A stretch of 64,000 bases of DNA, taken from contig VXAY01004287.1 in NCBI GenBank assembly GCA_013399855.1, positions 180,690-244,689 of the forward strand. Direction: 5' to 3'. The stretch comes from Oxyruncus cristatus. Taxonomy: Eukaryota; Chordata; Aves; Passeriformes; Cotingidae. Positions 1 to 12,010 of this stretch are shown here, in pieces. The position numbers and the translations under genes are program-made. Numbering within the stretch: the stretch's first letter is position 1; every line of letters begins with the position of its first letter. The notes below the pieces were generated by a model, which saw only the letters and a program-made list of their open reading frames with translations, was not told where the DNA came from and made no database searches.

Positions 1-110
1 GGGCGGGGCCGGCCGGCAGAGACAGCCTATGAAGGCGCGCCGCGTGCGGCTGGGCGGGGCTTTCCCAGTGAGGGGGCGCGGGCGCCCTGAAGGCAGCGAT
101 GGAGCTGCTT
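1..110. promoter_or_regulatory. Edge of a CpG island / probable promoter of an off-window gene
   Basis: The first 110 bases are strongly GC- and CpG-rich, then composition drops abruptly to AT-rich sequence. Two copies of the GC-box core GGGCGGGGC lie at 1-9 and 52-60. No coding exon is recognisable here. By vertebrate synteny the neighbour upstream of CRTAP is GLB1 with TMPPE, transcribed away from CRTAP, so this is most simply the upstream flank of that promoter. The assignment to GLB1/TMPPE is inference; only the composition and the GC boxes are seen. Confidence 0.5.
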
Positions 111-2855
111 AAATACTTCTTACATTCTTAAATACTTAAAAGAAGAATTTAAGTAACTTATTGCTGTGTTTGACTGTGACAGCACTGCCGCCACCCGGAA
201 GCTCCTGTAGGGGTCTAGGTTGTCTGGCACAGCGAGTGCATCGGTAGTGCCGTAATCGCACGGGAAGGTGTCACAGTATAATTAATTTCTGGCGATGGCT
301 GTCCGAATGCTTTATCTGGTGGACATCTAAGACTTACGTAGACGGTGCTAAAACCTGGGCTTTTGGTGCTCGAATTGCCTGTCTGGCCCCGAGCTTGGGC
401 AAATCACGGCTACTCATCGGCTCGTGGAACAATTCTTTTGTGTCGTACAGAATTTCTGACTCTCAGATGGGTAGTTTGTAAGCATAAAGCACTGCTAAGT
501 TCAATGCGCAGCAGTTACACTGTAAAGGAGTAGCAGTAGCTCGTGATAAGCAAATGTCTTCGAGGTCTTGAAGTGCAAGCTTAAAATACAAGTCCCACAA
601 TTTTAGGGGACTGAGAAGACATTGTTGTCTTCTCAACAACACACTGTGTTGCTCTGAAAGGATACTGATGCATCTAGATTGCCATTTGGCTTTTGTAAGT
701 GGTCTGTGGGTTGGAAAAATTCATTGTTAAAGACCTGCAGTGTTCTACATTGTGAAGTTGTAGCCGGGGAGTCACTGCCTTTCCTCAGCTCAACTGCCAA
801 GCAAGTTATTTTGAAAATACAGTGGCTGATACAGTAGCAGTTCTTTAACTTACCTGATGAAGAGAGACCTGATCTGAATAAAGGTAAAGCTGTCTGGATC
901 TTGTCAAGATTGTGATCCTGATGCTGCCTGGTTTTGGTATCAATATAATTATTAGTTGGATTAACATAGATATTCAGTAATTTGATGATAGCACTTAACC
1001 AGGCTGGACACTTAAGTGTTCTGAGTGGGAAAAAATAAGAGTATGGAAGAGTTATTTAGAGTCGTGTTCACTGGTTAACACAACTCGTCATTTGAATATC
1101 ATATTGGTGTGTGAAATATTTACTGTCTTTGTCATCTGAGTTTATAAGAGAAATAGTGGCTATTGGAATCCAATTTTTTTCTGATTTATCTTCCAGATGG
1201 TCCACCTGTCAAGGTAGAAGAGTGCTGTGAGGCCTAGTACTTCATGACTGACATTGTCTAGGCCATTGGAAAACTGGTTAAAATAGCTTGCAGAAAAAGT
1301 GGACATGTAAAATGGGGAAATGGTGTCAGTATTGCTTTTGTCTGTTAGAGTGTAAAGCACAGGATTAAATGCTTTTATTTTTGTGGCGACTAAGTTTTAT
1401 GGTTATTATGGTTTCTGTCTATACAGGTTAACCAAAATGAAAAATAAGATCAGTAGATTTGCTAGGCAGTCAAAGGTGTGAAGCACCAACATCCTGCTAG
1501 GCAGTGAAAAGAAAGTGCAAACAGTACAAATATAGAGGGTTTTTTTTATTATTAATTATTTGAACTGCCGGAGGAGAGCCTGCAAGACAGAACCCCTGTG
1601 ATTCCTGATCAGCCAAGGACAGCCTGAGAGATTTGCTAAATTGTCGTTTCAGTGAGTGGGTAGTTACAGCACTGGTAGCCCAGATCTTAGACACGTCCCA
1701 CTAGATAAACAGGGCCTTGGCAAAGGCTGTGATCTGGTCTATCTTCAAACCAGCAGGGCTGTGCCTGTCTTCTTACATTGGGGTAGCACAGGATAGTATA
1801 ACGAGTCAAAAATAGCACACCAAGCAGGCATGTAATTCATCACAGACCAGCTGGGGTGCCAACTCAGTGTAATTGTGAAATACACTGGGCACTGAAAGAG
1901 TGTGCTAGCTGTGCAGCTTTTCCAAGAGATCCCTTTGTGCTCTCTAAGGGCTGGCTTACCTGTGGGACGGACCATATGAAGCTGAAAATCCTCTGAACTA
2001 GTCACTGCTGGTAAGAGCACTGCTGCCTTTTGCCAAGTACTTATTCCTCATGGAAGTTATTAACAGGTACATTCTCCTCTTTCCCAGGAGGGCCTCTAGG
2101 CAAAAGGTAGGTGGAACACAGCCTAGTATAGGGTCATCTGTTGGTTAGATGCATGGAAAAGTGAATGTCACAGGTCTCTTGCAGCATGTCTGCAAGATGT
2201 GTCAAACTGGCCATCCTTACAAGTCCCTTCTGGCTCAGCCATACTGGAGAGCAAACAAGCACTGAAAGCAGAGGCCTCACAGGGCACCTCTGGAGCAGTT
2301 TCTGGGTAGAAGGCACTTCTATCTGATAACATTTGCTATGCTGCAGAAAAATACAGGTATTAGTGCACTCTGGTTATTTGAAAATGGATTACATTTTGCA
2401 CATACATATGTGTTTTCATATCCTTGTAAGTTGTTACCGTCACCATTGGCAGACTTGCATCCTCAGGAACAAGCAGACAGTTGTAGCTCTGAAATACGCT
2501 TTTCCTCAGGAACATTCAGTAAGTGTCTTTCCTGTTGGTTTAAGTTGCCAATGGCTACCTTAAAGTCTTCACAGGTCACACCTGTGTTCTGCACCACCAT
2601 TAAGTAAGTGGAAATATCTCTTTGTATTAACACTGTACTTTTCTCCTTCAAATTAGACAATATTAATCCTGTACATCATTCTGTAAATTCTGTGGGGTAC
2701 AGTTGTTGATCTTAGAAGAGGCATATTCAGCAGTAAATATCAAAGAAGGAAAAGCCAATGAAAATTGTAAGGTATGGCAGACTAAGCTACACAAGTCTAA
2801 CTTCTGCTATTAAATGATATTACAGTCTCAGAGGTAAATTAGGACATACTTGGCC

Positions 2856-3137
2856 TGTCACAGTGTGTGAGTTGACACAGGCAGGCAGCTGGAACAAACA
2901 CAAACTCGCAGCTAGAACACAAAGAGTAAATTTATTTCCATTACTTTGCTAACCAGGGGATCCCTGAAGCGACACCCAGGCAGAGGTACACAAGCAGCAT
3001 GCTAGAGATCCACAAGCTCAGTCCGTGCTAGAGGATCACTGGGCTGCTGTTCACACAGACTCATCAAGAGTTATTCCCAGCTCCAAGGTCACTTGAGCAG
3101 TTTACAATCCTCTGCTTTTAACCCATTCCAACACACA
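2856..3137 (-). mobile_element. Possible solo LTR-like element
   Basis: On the minus strand this block shows an LTR-like order: a TATA-like TTAAAAG near 3,115-3,121, then about 180 bases later an AATAAA at 2,931-2,936, and about 70 bases beyond that a terminus reading GTGACA. The plus-strand edges are TG...CA. I cannot see a clean target-site duplication, and the TATA-like motif is too close to the proposed outer edge, so the true 5' limit probably extends past 3,137. No internal retroviral coding sequence is present. It could equally be chance composition. Confidence 0.28.
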
Positions 3138-4194
3138 GCCTGATGATACTGAGTACCTGTAAAGACACTGAGCAATTAAAATGATCTCACAGATGTGGTA
3201 GCTCATTTAATCTATTTGTAATCCTTAACATCACAGAGTGATACTGACTAGATGCTGACTTATATTGTCTGAATAGAGGTGCAACAAATTAATGTACTAT
3301 TTTTAAGTATGAATTTTGGGTCTGGGTTCTATAGTAAGTTGATGATGGTGCTTAAAGGATTGGAAATTCATTTTAACAGGGTGTGTGTAGCCACAGCACC
3401 ATGCCAGTTAACTAAGGTGTTGGACTGTGATGCACAACATTTTCAGTAGGACTGTGTGACAGACCACCTTGTCTTTCTCTAATATTTTTTGAATGGAATA
3501 TTTGTTTCATACAGCATAAGCTGATGGCACTTTTGATGCCACCCACTGGAAAGCTAAAATATGGCTGAAATTATGCTAATACACACTTGACATAGCAGCA
3601 CGTGCACAGTTCTGACTGGTTTTGTGAAAATGCACTCAAAAGTTGTTTTCTAAAAAAATTCAGCTGCAAAACTTCTCTTTTATGTAAGGCTCAAATTGGC
3701 ACAGGGTCACACAGGTGTTTTGAATTATTTTCTGGTAGTTTTCTTGTGAAGCTCAGTTACCTTTTTTGCATAATAGCTAAACTTTCACAGCGAATGATGC
3801 TGAGTTGCCTTGCACTTAATCTTCATGTAAATCACTTCAGTGACTCTTGAAACAATGCTTAAAATATCCATCCTGTTCTGCATTTCATCTAAATCTAGAG
3901 ACAATTTAGAGCAAAACACTTGTAGAACTCGTTGGTTTTTGATCAGTGGTTGATTCATGTATTATGATATGCTTATTTTAAAATGTGTTTCAATAATTTC
4001 CAGTCATCACTGTAGAAAGATGATAAAAATTTGGATGTGAAAATGTTCCACTTCAATACTACTAGATTCTTGCAAGTTAATGAAATATGGATGAAATATG
4101 GTGACAGTAATACAAATACTATTGATTCTGTATTGCACTTTTGTTTTGTTGCAATGATTTGAGAATCTGTCTGGATGACTTTTTTTTTTCCCTC

Positions 4195-4810
4195 TCTCTT
4201 TTGGTTCTTGGATCTCTGTGTTCTGTCACTACAGGCCTTGGTAAAAATTCTCTCTCTCCATCTATCTTACAAGACCCCTTCAGATATTGAAAGGCTGCAA
4301 TAACTGTCCCTGGAACCTTCTCCTTGCTGAACAATATGAACTCTCTCGGCCTTCCTTAAGAAGATAGATGGTTTAGTCCTCTGGTCATTCACCTGGCCCT
4401 CCTCTGGACTTGCTCCAACAGGTCTTTCATGTGGTGAAGACCCCAAAGCTGGACACAGTACTCCAGGTGAGGTCTCACCAGAGCAAAGTAGGAGGGTAGA
4501 ATCACCTACCTCTCTCAACCTGCCAGTGTCTTTTTATGCAGCCCAGGAAGCGATTGGCTTTCTGGACTACAGGCACCCACTATTAGTTCATGTTCTATTT
4601 TTTTGTCCACCAGTAACCCAAGTCCTTCCCAGCAGGGCTGCTCTCAGTCAATTCATCCCCCCAACTGTATTGGTACTGGGGGCTGCCCTGACCCAGGTGC
4701 AGCACCTTGCACTTGGCCTTGTTGAACCTCATGAGGTTCCCACGGGCCCACTCCCCCAGCCTGTCCAGGTCCCTCTGGATGGCATCCAGTCGTTCTGGTG
4801 GTGTATCAGG
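4195..4810 (-). mobile_element. CR1 LINE fragment (3' part of the reverse transcriptase ORF), decayed
   Basis: Read on the minus strand, this matches the C-terminal part of the avian CR1 ORF2. The string IQRDLDRL is followed by [16 protein letters not shown], then a KDLG segment, LGCI-like sequence and RPHLEYCVQ. It is a relic: the frame shifts after KDLG and stops interrupt the continuation. The last part towards 4,195 resembles the region just after the CR1 ORF ('AAFQYLKG'-type sequence), but the usual 3' octamer tail is not visible. The copy is 5'-truncated, as most CR1 copies are. Family recognition is from memory of CR1; the exact subfamily is not assigned. Confidence 0.9.
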
Positions 4811-6208
4811 TGTATTTGGACACTCCCTGCTGGTAGATGACTAAATGTTCTGCTTCCTGTAAAGGACAGTTAAGTATGGTGAAGTTCAGTGCATTGCTGG
4901 CTCTAATGATTTTTAGCATATGGGGATTTCATCAGGAAAAAAAAAAATGTGGCAGATATAGGTGTGCATAGAGCACAATGGAGTTTTAAGAGAACAGTAC
5001 TCTGAAAGTACAGAACTGTATAGTGGTATGTTGATAATGGTTGACCTAACAAGACAAGAACAGTTAGTTGTTTTATCTTGTAAAATTGGAAAAAAAACCC
5101 CTGGTAATTACCTTATAGATGAAGTGGTAACTTTTCCAATGGTCAGAGGTACCACAGTGTTTGGGCATATATTTCCATCTGAAGAAACGAGGTAGGATGA
5201 GATAGTTTCATGTAGAAAGGAAACAAATTCCTAGTTCGTTTTACCTGGCTTGAGTCCAGCGTGGAAAATTGAAACATTTCTTTTCAGCCAGAGAAAACTC
5301 TTGTTTCCACTGTGACCTACCCCATAGGACCCTAAGAAATAGAGATTTACCAGCATTGTCTGTTTACATCTCAGTGCCTGAGTGGATTTGTATTTGTATC
5401 TGGTCTGCATTTAGCTCTGACTCTGATCTCTCTGGCCTGTGAAGAGGTCCACTGATCCCACTGGAAAAAAAAGAAGGGGATGTAATATGGAACAAGCATG
5501 CCCTTGAAATGAGGGTCCCATCTCCATCAGAGCAGGAGTGTTGTAATATGCACAGTTGGTCACAAGACATCAGTGTCAGAGAGACAGGGCCTGGGAGGTG
5601 GAGATCTCCCTGTTCCCCATTCTGGGAATGCTGTAAGGAACAGTTGCTGCGTTGGCCTCTGGTGTTGGAAACTGGTCCGGCATTGTTGGGGCTTGAGGCC
5701 ATACTGCACATCAGGAATTTTTCGAGTCTTTCCGGGGTGGTCTTGGTTTGGTTTGAGCATCAGACCCAGCAGAAAGCTGAGAACTCTCAGACGCGAGGTA
5801 AGAGCAGGAAGCACGTAGGATTAGGAGCAGGAACAGATTCTGGCCTGAAGGGGGGGCTCTTTGCTCTTTGAACAGCTATCCGTTGTGGTACAGTACTCCA
5901 CTAGTCAAAAGTAAGTATCCTGAATAGTTTTTGGCTGACTCATGAAAGCACAGGCCTTCGAGGTTGTCAGCTGTAAAGAGCCCATTTTTTTATCGAGGAG
6001 GATGATATAAGTGGTTTAAGCCTGGTTTAATCCTGAACTGGCTTGATGCAGTCTGTTGCAGGTTACATCAGTGAAAAACTTCCTGTCAAAAACTGCTGTC
6101 TGCAGCTGGCACAAGACGGCACAGCTTTTCCATCTCAGAGTGTCAAGGGGAGGGGAGCTTGTGAGACTGTGGGAAACCCACTCTTACTGTGCTTTCATTA
6201 TAATCAGT

Positions 6209-6625
6209 TGTATTGGGTTTGTATGGCAAGGGTTTAATAGTATGGGGTGCTACAGGAGCGGTTTCTGTGAGAAGCTGCCAGAAGCTGGAAGGCCATGGTG
6301 AGACAGACTGTCCCCCTGCAGCACACAGAAGGTAACAGTGGAGCAGAGATCCATCTGCAGCCCGTGAAGCACCCCATGCTGGAGTAAGTGAATGCCTGAA
6401 GGAGTCTGTGATCCCCTGGGAAGCCTGTGCTGGAGCAGGTTTGCTGGCAGGACCTGTGGAGAGAAGAGCCCACACTGAAACAGGTTTGCTGGCTGGACTT
6501 GTGACACACTGGAACAGTCTGTTCCTGAAGGACTTCACCCTGTGGGAAGGGACCCATGCTGGAGGAGTTAATGAAGAACAAATGAACAGAAGTTAGAGAA
6601 GTTCGAAGAAATTGCAGCACCGTGT
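6209..6625 (+). mobile_element. Avian LTR-like interspersed repeat with internal degenerate tandem units
   Basis: The block starts with TGTATTGGGTTTGTATGGCA and contains several degenerate copies of a unit around 'GGAGCAGGTTTGCTGGCAGG' (about 6,430-6,455 and 6,480-6,500), plus related 'CTGGAGGAG' and 'CTGGAGTAA' pieces. I recognise this arrangement as a repeat commonly met in non-galliform bird genomes, apparently an endogenous-retrovirus LTR. No coding capacity is seen. The limits are approximate and the family name is not assigned. Small open frames across it are shadows of the repeat. Confidence 0.5.
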
Positions 6626-9414
6626 ATCATGCCTTCTGTTTGGTTATTACTAAATTATTTTTCATATTTGATTTGAAAATGGTATTAAATTCTTCACCCT
6701 GAGCCAGATGCTGGTACTGCCTTTGTAAGGGATTCTTGGCAATGACTCATGTCAAAACTAAACACCAGGAGTACAGAGAGCATCTGGGAAATCTTCAGCA
6801 GTCTCCTTTCTACACAGCTGTCATCTGAAAAAGCTGTAAATACAAGGTCAACTTCAGAAAGAGTCAGTGCTTATGGATTTCTTATCAAAGCCATGTGAAG
6901 TACAAGCTTTGCTGTGCTTTCTTATGAAATCTCAGGAGGATTCCTTTGTTTGGTGTTCTACCTACATTACAGAATATTAATCTGTCCAACAGATATTTTT
7001 ATTGTGATTTGGGATATTTGTTTTACTTTGGTGTTTGTGTTAGAGAATATTGATTTGGAGCTAAAACATTGTGAATATATGAAAGTTAAACAAAATAAAA
7101 GTATTTCTCCACAAGTTTCTACCAAATTGTTATAAGTAAGGACTGATTATTTTTTGGTAAGTATCTAAACAAAGTCTCATCTTGGGCTGTAGCACTTAAA
7201 GTTCACACTAATATAAATCTTCTTGTACCTTTGCAGACTACAGCAGCCCTCTGGGTTGTGCCAGGGCTTTTCATTGCTGACAGTGTCTCCTGCTGCACTG
7301 CAAAACCTCCTTCAGTCTGCTACAGGCACTTGTAAACCAAGACTTTGGGGAGCACTGAGCAGAGTTTGCTGGCTTTGGCTAGTCACTGTGAATTATAGAG
7401 GTTATTGGATGATCCCCAACTACAAGCATGCAAAAGACTGCCTGAACAGCTCCTTTTTCTAATTAGCTAATGTTTTTTGTTTGGCTCACGAGTAAAGCAG
7501 AAATGGTCTCTGTGCAATGCAAATGTTGATCTGTTGGCTAAAGCAGGTCAAACCCCAAGACTAAAGTGTTTGTCAATGCTCAACTAGCTAATAATATGGA
7601 ACAGAAATAGGATAGTTTATACTTGAATCTTATGTACTGGTTGACCCTATGAAGTTGTTGTTTGGCTGTCTTTATGTAGAAATAAAAAATTAACTAGAAC
7701 GAAGTGTAAACTAAGAAAATTATTTCTGATTGTTTTGAAGTAAAACAGTGACCTTAATTATAAACTGCAGAGATCAAGAGTGTGATTGCTATTGCATGGA
7801 TAAAATCCTATGTCTGAAATGGGAATAAAAGGTATCTCTTTAAAAGAAGATTAGTTAAAAGAAGATGACTATACCTCAATGTCCAGAATGAGAGAAAATT
7901 TGGGACAGCTGTAGAGAAACACTGCAGAGTGTGGAAATATTTTTAGAAAGTGTTGAATTTAGGGAATTGTTAATAACATAAAAAGAGAACTAAAAAGGCT
8001 TTCAACAAATTTTGGTTTTATAGGTCGGGGATGTATTTGAGAAAAACCTAACAAATTGAAACTGTGTCAGACAACACTGTCACAGAGACATTCAAAGTGA
8101 GTGCGTCTCTCAACCCAGTCCATAAGATGAATTACCAGTCCCTGATATGATTGCCCCTTCTTCTCAAAATTCTGATTACCAGTGTTCAGAAATTCAGTAG
8201 GAATTGCTTCAGCGGTTTCCACTTCTTCCTTTTCAGAGCCTCTTGCCAATGCAGTACAGTACGTGACCCTCTTCTGTAATTCTACAGATTTCAGCCACGG
8301 TTTGCCTGTATGTGAATACAGGTGGTGAAGCCATTCTTATGCTTATTTTCTATAAGAAAGGATGTTACTCTCTCACTTCATTCTGTGGATGGCAGCTGCT
8401 ACTGATTTGTGGTTAATATTCTCAGGTGGATTTTGGGTGAGCAAGGAGAGTGTGTCTAAAATCAGTTACAGGTAGGCTTGAAAGTCATGGGCATTTACAC
8501 TTTGAGAAGCAAGAAAAAGTCCTGCAGAATCTCCTTTCCTTTCTTTTGGCCTTCTAACCCTCTGACTAAGATTATAAACAGCTCTTCAAATCCTGCCTGA
8601 CTCCTGTTAGGGAGCCTCAGCCTCACCTCATCTGGCATCTGGGAGGAGACTATATTTGGTGTATGAGCCAGGAACAGAGAGTCAATCATCTGTGATGGTA
8701 TTGTCATTAAATTACCTGCTCTTATATTTGTCTTATGATTGTAGGGCAGCTTTTACCTGGTGATTCATCAAAACTGAGTATTTTTCATGTGCTCGCTTAA
8801 AATCTGAGAAGGTCCAGCTCGGGAACAAATAGTGTGTTATTCTTTAGGCTGTTCAAGCAGGGCCTGTGTGGGAGGCGTCTGTAGATGTCTGAAAGGATTG
8901 TGTGGAGATCCTGTATTTCGAGCCTGCTGGTGGTGCTATGAGGAAATAAAATCCACACACAGGATCATACAGGTGAAGATGCAAATACAGTGCCTCTGTG
9001 TAATTTGGCTTCATGTCAGGCTGTCAAGTTCTCTTGCATGTCTTAAAATTTTGTGCCTGTATTCCATAATCCTACAATGCTGCTCATCACTAATACTTTT
9101 ACTCCTTCAATTTAAAGCATCCTCTTTTTTAAAATGAGTATTTAAATAGAACTTTCCCCACACATCAAAATTGATAAAAACCAGGGGGACAAGTTTGTAC
9201 TGTAAGAAAGGCTGATACTTTTTATTTCCAGTCCCTTCTTGTGCTGCTTATGGAAGGCCCTTCCTGACCGAGTAACATCCCCAGAGCGCGAGGCATTTTC
9301 AACCTCACTTGCTACGTTTTGCTGAAACTGTCTTCCCTGCAGGGAGAATCAAGAAGAAAATACAGGATTCTATCCAGGCACAAAAGAGAAGTGGAATAAC
9401 AGGCTGCAGTTTGT

Positions 9415-9560
9415 TTACAGGCTCCCTCGCCTCGTTCCCGGCCCGGCCTAGGCGTGCCCTGGGCCCCGGGACCCCGCCTGGGACCCCGCCGGGACCCCGG
9501 CTGCGACCCCGGCTGCCGCTGTCCGCGGTGCTGAAGCTCCGCTGGGTGGGGAGGGGAGAT
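9415..9560. other. Small orphan GC-rich patch with GGGACCCCGCC-type repeats
   Basis: About 145 bases with very high GC and many CpG dinucleotides sit inside AT-rich intergenic DNA, 1.9 kb upstream of the CRTAP start codon. Tandemly varied units of the form GGGACCCCGCC / GGGACCCCGGCTGC occupy roughly 9,466-9,515. An open frame crosses it but has no homology that I recognise and no conserved features. It may be an alternative promoter, an enhancer-type CpG patch or a GC-rich minisatellite. Confidence 0.5.
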
Positions 9561-10637
9561 TCCCACGGGATCTGGTGTACCGGATTTCTCAGCCTTTCAA
9601 ACCTCAAGTGTGAAATAATAACAACTACTTCGATACAACATTTCCAACACTTGCACCCGCAGGTTTTTTTGACCTCAGAAGGGCAGGCTCAGCTTAGGAA
9701 TTTACGAGAGCCACTGCTACAAAGGCAGCCAGTGCCATGAGGAATCGTTGAGTTCACCAGACTCCATCCCATAGCTGCCTCTCCTGAGGAATGTGGACAA
9801 AAAGTCCGAGTATAAAGCGTTTCGGAGGAATCATTTGCTTTGTCACTGGTCATTTAGGTCACACTCCTACATAAGCGCCGATGCTCTGCCTAAGGAAGCA
9901 AAGGGATAGAGAACTAGTCACATTAGATCTAGAAAGCACAGAGTTAAATGTCATCTGAAGGAAAGGTTAATACTGGAGCTGTCAGGGGTTTGGTGTTTTG
10001 GTGGGCTTTTTTGTTTGGTTGGGGTTTTAACAATGAGGATTTCCCGCTGCCCTGTTATTTCCATTTGGCAAAATCTGGGTTAGCTTTGTGATTCTTCTGC
10101 CCCCAGGTGCCATCTCACTGAATCAGCATGGGTAACAGGAAGTAAGAACACATGAGCACAATGATTCCAGTTTGGATTACAGAACTGACACGAACCTCTG
10201 CATTAAGATGACAGTTGTTGGAACTAATGGATAAAATTACCCACACTGCAATGTAATCTTGATAAATGGGCCACCTGGGTAAAAAAGCTAGAGGCCACTA
10301 GAAAGAGCAGTTGTACTTTTCTGCTTAGCACATGAACATACAGATTCATCCTCTAAATTCTGGACATTCCTTAAATACCACCAACACTCAGAGGTTTCCA
10401 ACAGTAACATGATGTGATAAAGTAAGAAATACTCATCCTTAAGGCTGGTAACTTTTTTAATCTTTGTCTAAACCTTAGGGAAATGTAAGAGCAAACAAAC
10501 TACTGGAAAGTTCAATGGATAATCCATGAAAATTAAGGCTATAAATTTGAGAACCTGATGACAAGTATAAATCATGCAACAGCTGCTCCATGACACGGCA
10601 GTCCTGAACAGATCACCCTCTATAGCTCAAGTCCAAG

Positions 10638-10683
10638 GTATAATACCTGGCAAGTATATATAAGTATAATGCCTGGCAAGTAT
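10638..10683. repeat. Two-copy 20-bp direct repeat
   Basis: GTATAATACCTGGCAAGTAT at 10,638-10,657 recurs with one difference at 10,664-10,683, with 6 bases between the copies. It looks like a small local duplication and no function is apparent. Confidence 0.8.
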
Positions 10684-10943
10684 TCAGAAAATGTAAAATC
10701 ACTTTCCTTGTAGATCTTCCCCATTATTTTTCCTCAGGAAACCAAACATCAAACAGCAACAAGAGGCAGAAATAGTACTTACAATGCTGCAGCATCTTCT
10801 AACACCATATCCGAAATTCCAGTTTCAAGGGAAAGAACGTCCAGAGTAATAGTAGCCCAGGAGTATTCCAACACTGTCCTTATCACTCTTCATCACAGTA
10901 TGAATGTGTGAACCTATGCATTTGTTCTTAAGTTCTGCAGATA

Positions 10944-11115
10944 AACACACACACACACAAATTGAAGGGTGCAAGAGGTTGTTTCAGAACATACATTTTT
11001 CAAACAAACCTCCTAAGTTATGGATGGAAAAAACCAACCAACCAAGCAAAAACACCCACCAACAAAAACCGAAAAAAACCCCCCCAAAACCAAAACAAAA
11101 CAACCCCCCCACACA
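10944..11115. repeat. CA microsatellite and A/C-rich low-complexity tract
   Basis: A short (CA)n run at about 10,944-10,959 is followed at 11,030-11,115 by an A/C-only tract with AACC and AAAACCCC motifs. The tract ends about 100 bases before the CRTAP CpG island. On the minus strand it is G/T-rich with runs of G. Confidence 0.8.
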
Positions 11116-11204
11116 CTAACTGTCAGGGACACTGGGAAAATACACAAGGAAGAAAAAAATAAAAAGACGCCAGAAGAACGTTAACGAGATAGTTGCCTTG
11201 CAGA

Positions 11205-12010
11205 CCTGACTGCTGCTGCTGAAGCTCCCGCTCCACCCGAGCACCAGCGGGGGCGCAGGAGCCGCTCTCCCGCTCCGCTCGGCGCCGCCTCCCGGCCGCG
11301 CTCCCTCCCCGGCGCCGCGTCTCCCCGCCCTCCTCCCGGGCCCCTCCGCCTTGCCTCTTCCTCTCTGCCTTCCTTTGCCTGCGCTCCGCTCTCCCCGCGG
11401 CGGCGACGTGTCGCCGTGCGGGGCTGTCGGTGCCGCAGCCATGTGGGTGGCGGCGCTGGCGGCGCTGCTGGCGGCGGCCGGGGCGCAGTACGAGCGCTAC
11501 AGCTTCCGCAGCTTCCCGCGGGACGAGCTGATGCCGCTGGAGTCGGCCTACCGCTACGGGCTGGACCAGTACAGCACCGAGAACTGGCCTGAGAGCGTCA
11601 GCTACCTGGAGGTCAGCATGCGGCTGTACCGCCTGCTGCGCGACAGCGAGGCGTTCTGCCACCGCAACTGCAGCGCCGCCGGGCAGACGCCGCCCTCGTC
11701 CCCCGCGTCCTCGGCCGCCGGGGCGGCGCTGGTGGAGCTGCGGCTCCTGGCCGGAGTGCTTCGGCGGGCGCAGTGCCTGCGGCGCTGCAAGCAGGGGCTG
11801 CCCGCCTTCCGACAGGCACAGCCCGGCCGCGACCTGCTGGAGGACTTCCAGCGCCGCGAGCCCTACAAGTACCTGCAGTTCGCCTACTTCAAGGTGAGGA
11901 CTCCCCCACTCCCTCCTTCATCCGACCTCCTCTCCCCTCCCATCTCCTTGCCCTTTCTCCGCTACCCAACCCCCCGCCTCCGTCCCAGCCTCCAGCCCCC
12001 AGAGTCTCTC
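11205..12010. promoter_or_regulatory. CRTAP: CpG island covering the CRTAP promoter, exon 1 and start of intron 1
   Basis: Composition switches sharply to GC- and CpG-rich at about 11,205 and stays so through coding exon 1 into the first hundred bases of intron 1. No TATA box is evident immediately upstream of the start codon, as is usual for CpG-island housekeeping promoters. The transcription start cannot be fixed from sequence alone; it should lie between about 11,210 and 11,440. Confidence 0.8.
11441..11893 (+). CDS. CRTAP: CRTAP coding exon 1 (residues 1-151)
   Basis: The start ATG has a good context (GCAGCCATGT, purine at -3) and is directly followed by a hydrophobic Ala/Leu stretch and then [17 protein letters not shown], the conserved mature N-terminus. 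The upstream frame is open but has no other ATG, and starting here gives the expected length. The exon carries two CxxxC motifs (CHRNC, CLRRC) and the conserved [13 protein letters not shown] end. Residues about 81-97 form a Ser/Pro/Ala-rich low-complexity loop between the two motifs, where the mammalian sequence also varies. The donor is AAG|GTGAGG and the exon ends in phase 0. Confidence 0.96.

Larger units (their letters stand above)
111..11204. other. Intergenic region upstream of CRTAP
   Basis: This is about 11 kb of mostly AT-rich sequence without a convincing coding exon on either strand. Open frames here are short, lack recognisable domains and have no paired splice signals that I could connect. 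It contains the CR1 relic at 4.2-4.8 kb, LTR-like pieces at about 2.9 kb and 6.2-6.6 kb, a small GC-rich patch at 9.4-9.56 kb, a 20-bp direct repeat near 10.64 kb, a short CA repeat at 10.94 kb and an A/C-rich tract just before the CRTAP island, all listed separately. Unrecognised enhancers or non-coding transcripts are possible but not visible. Confidence 0.6.

Noticed and set aside
1..11204. Search for GLB1 or TMPPE coding sequence at the left side
   Set aside because: No frame with the expected glycosidase or metallophosphoesterase motifs; if present, these genes lie left of base 1.
11116..11662. Long minus-strand open frames (up to 179 residues) across the CRTAP promoter and exon 1
   Set aside because: They are antisense to the confirmed CRTAP exon in high-GC sequence where stops are scarce; the products are Arg/Ala/Gly-rich with no domain.
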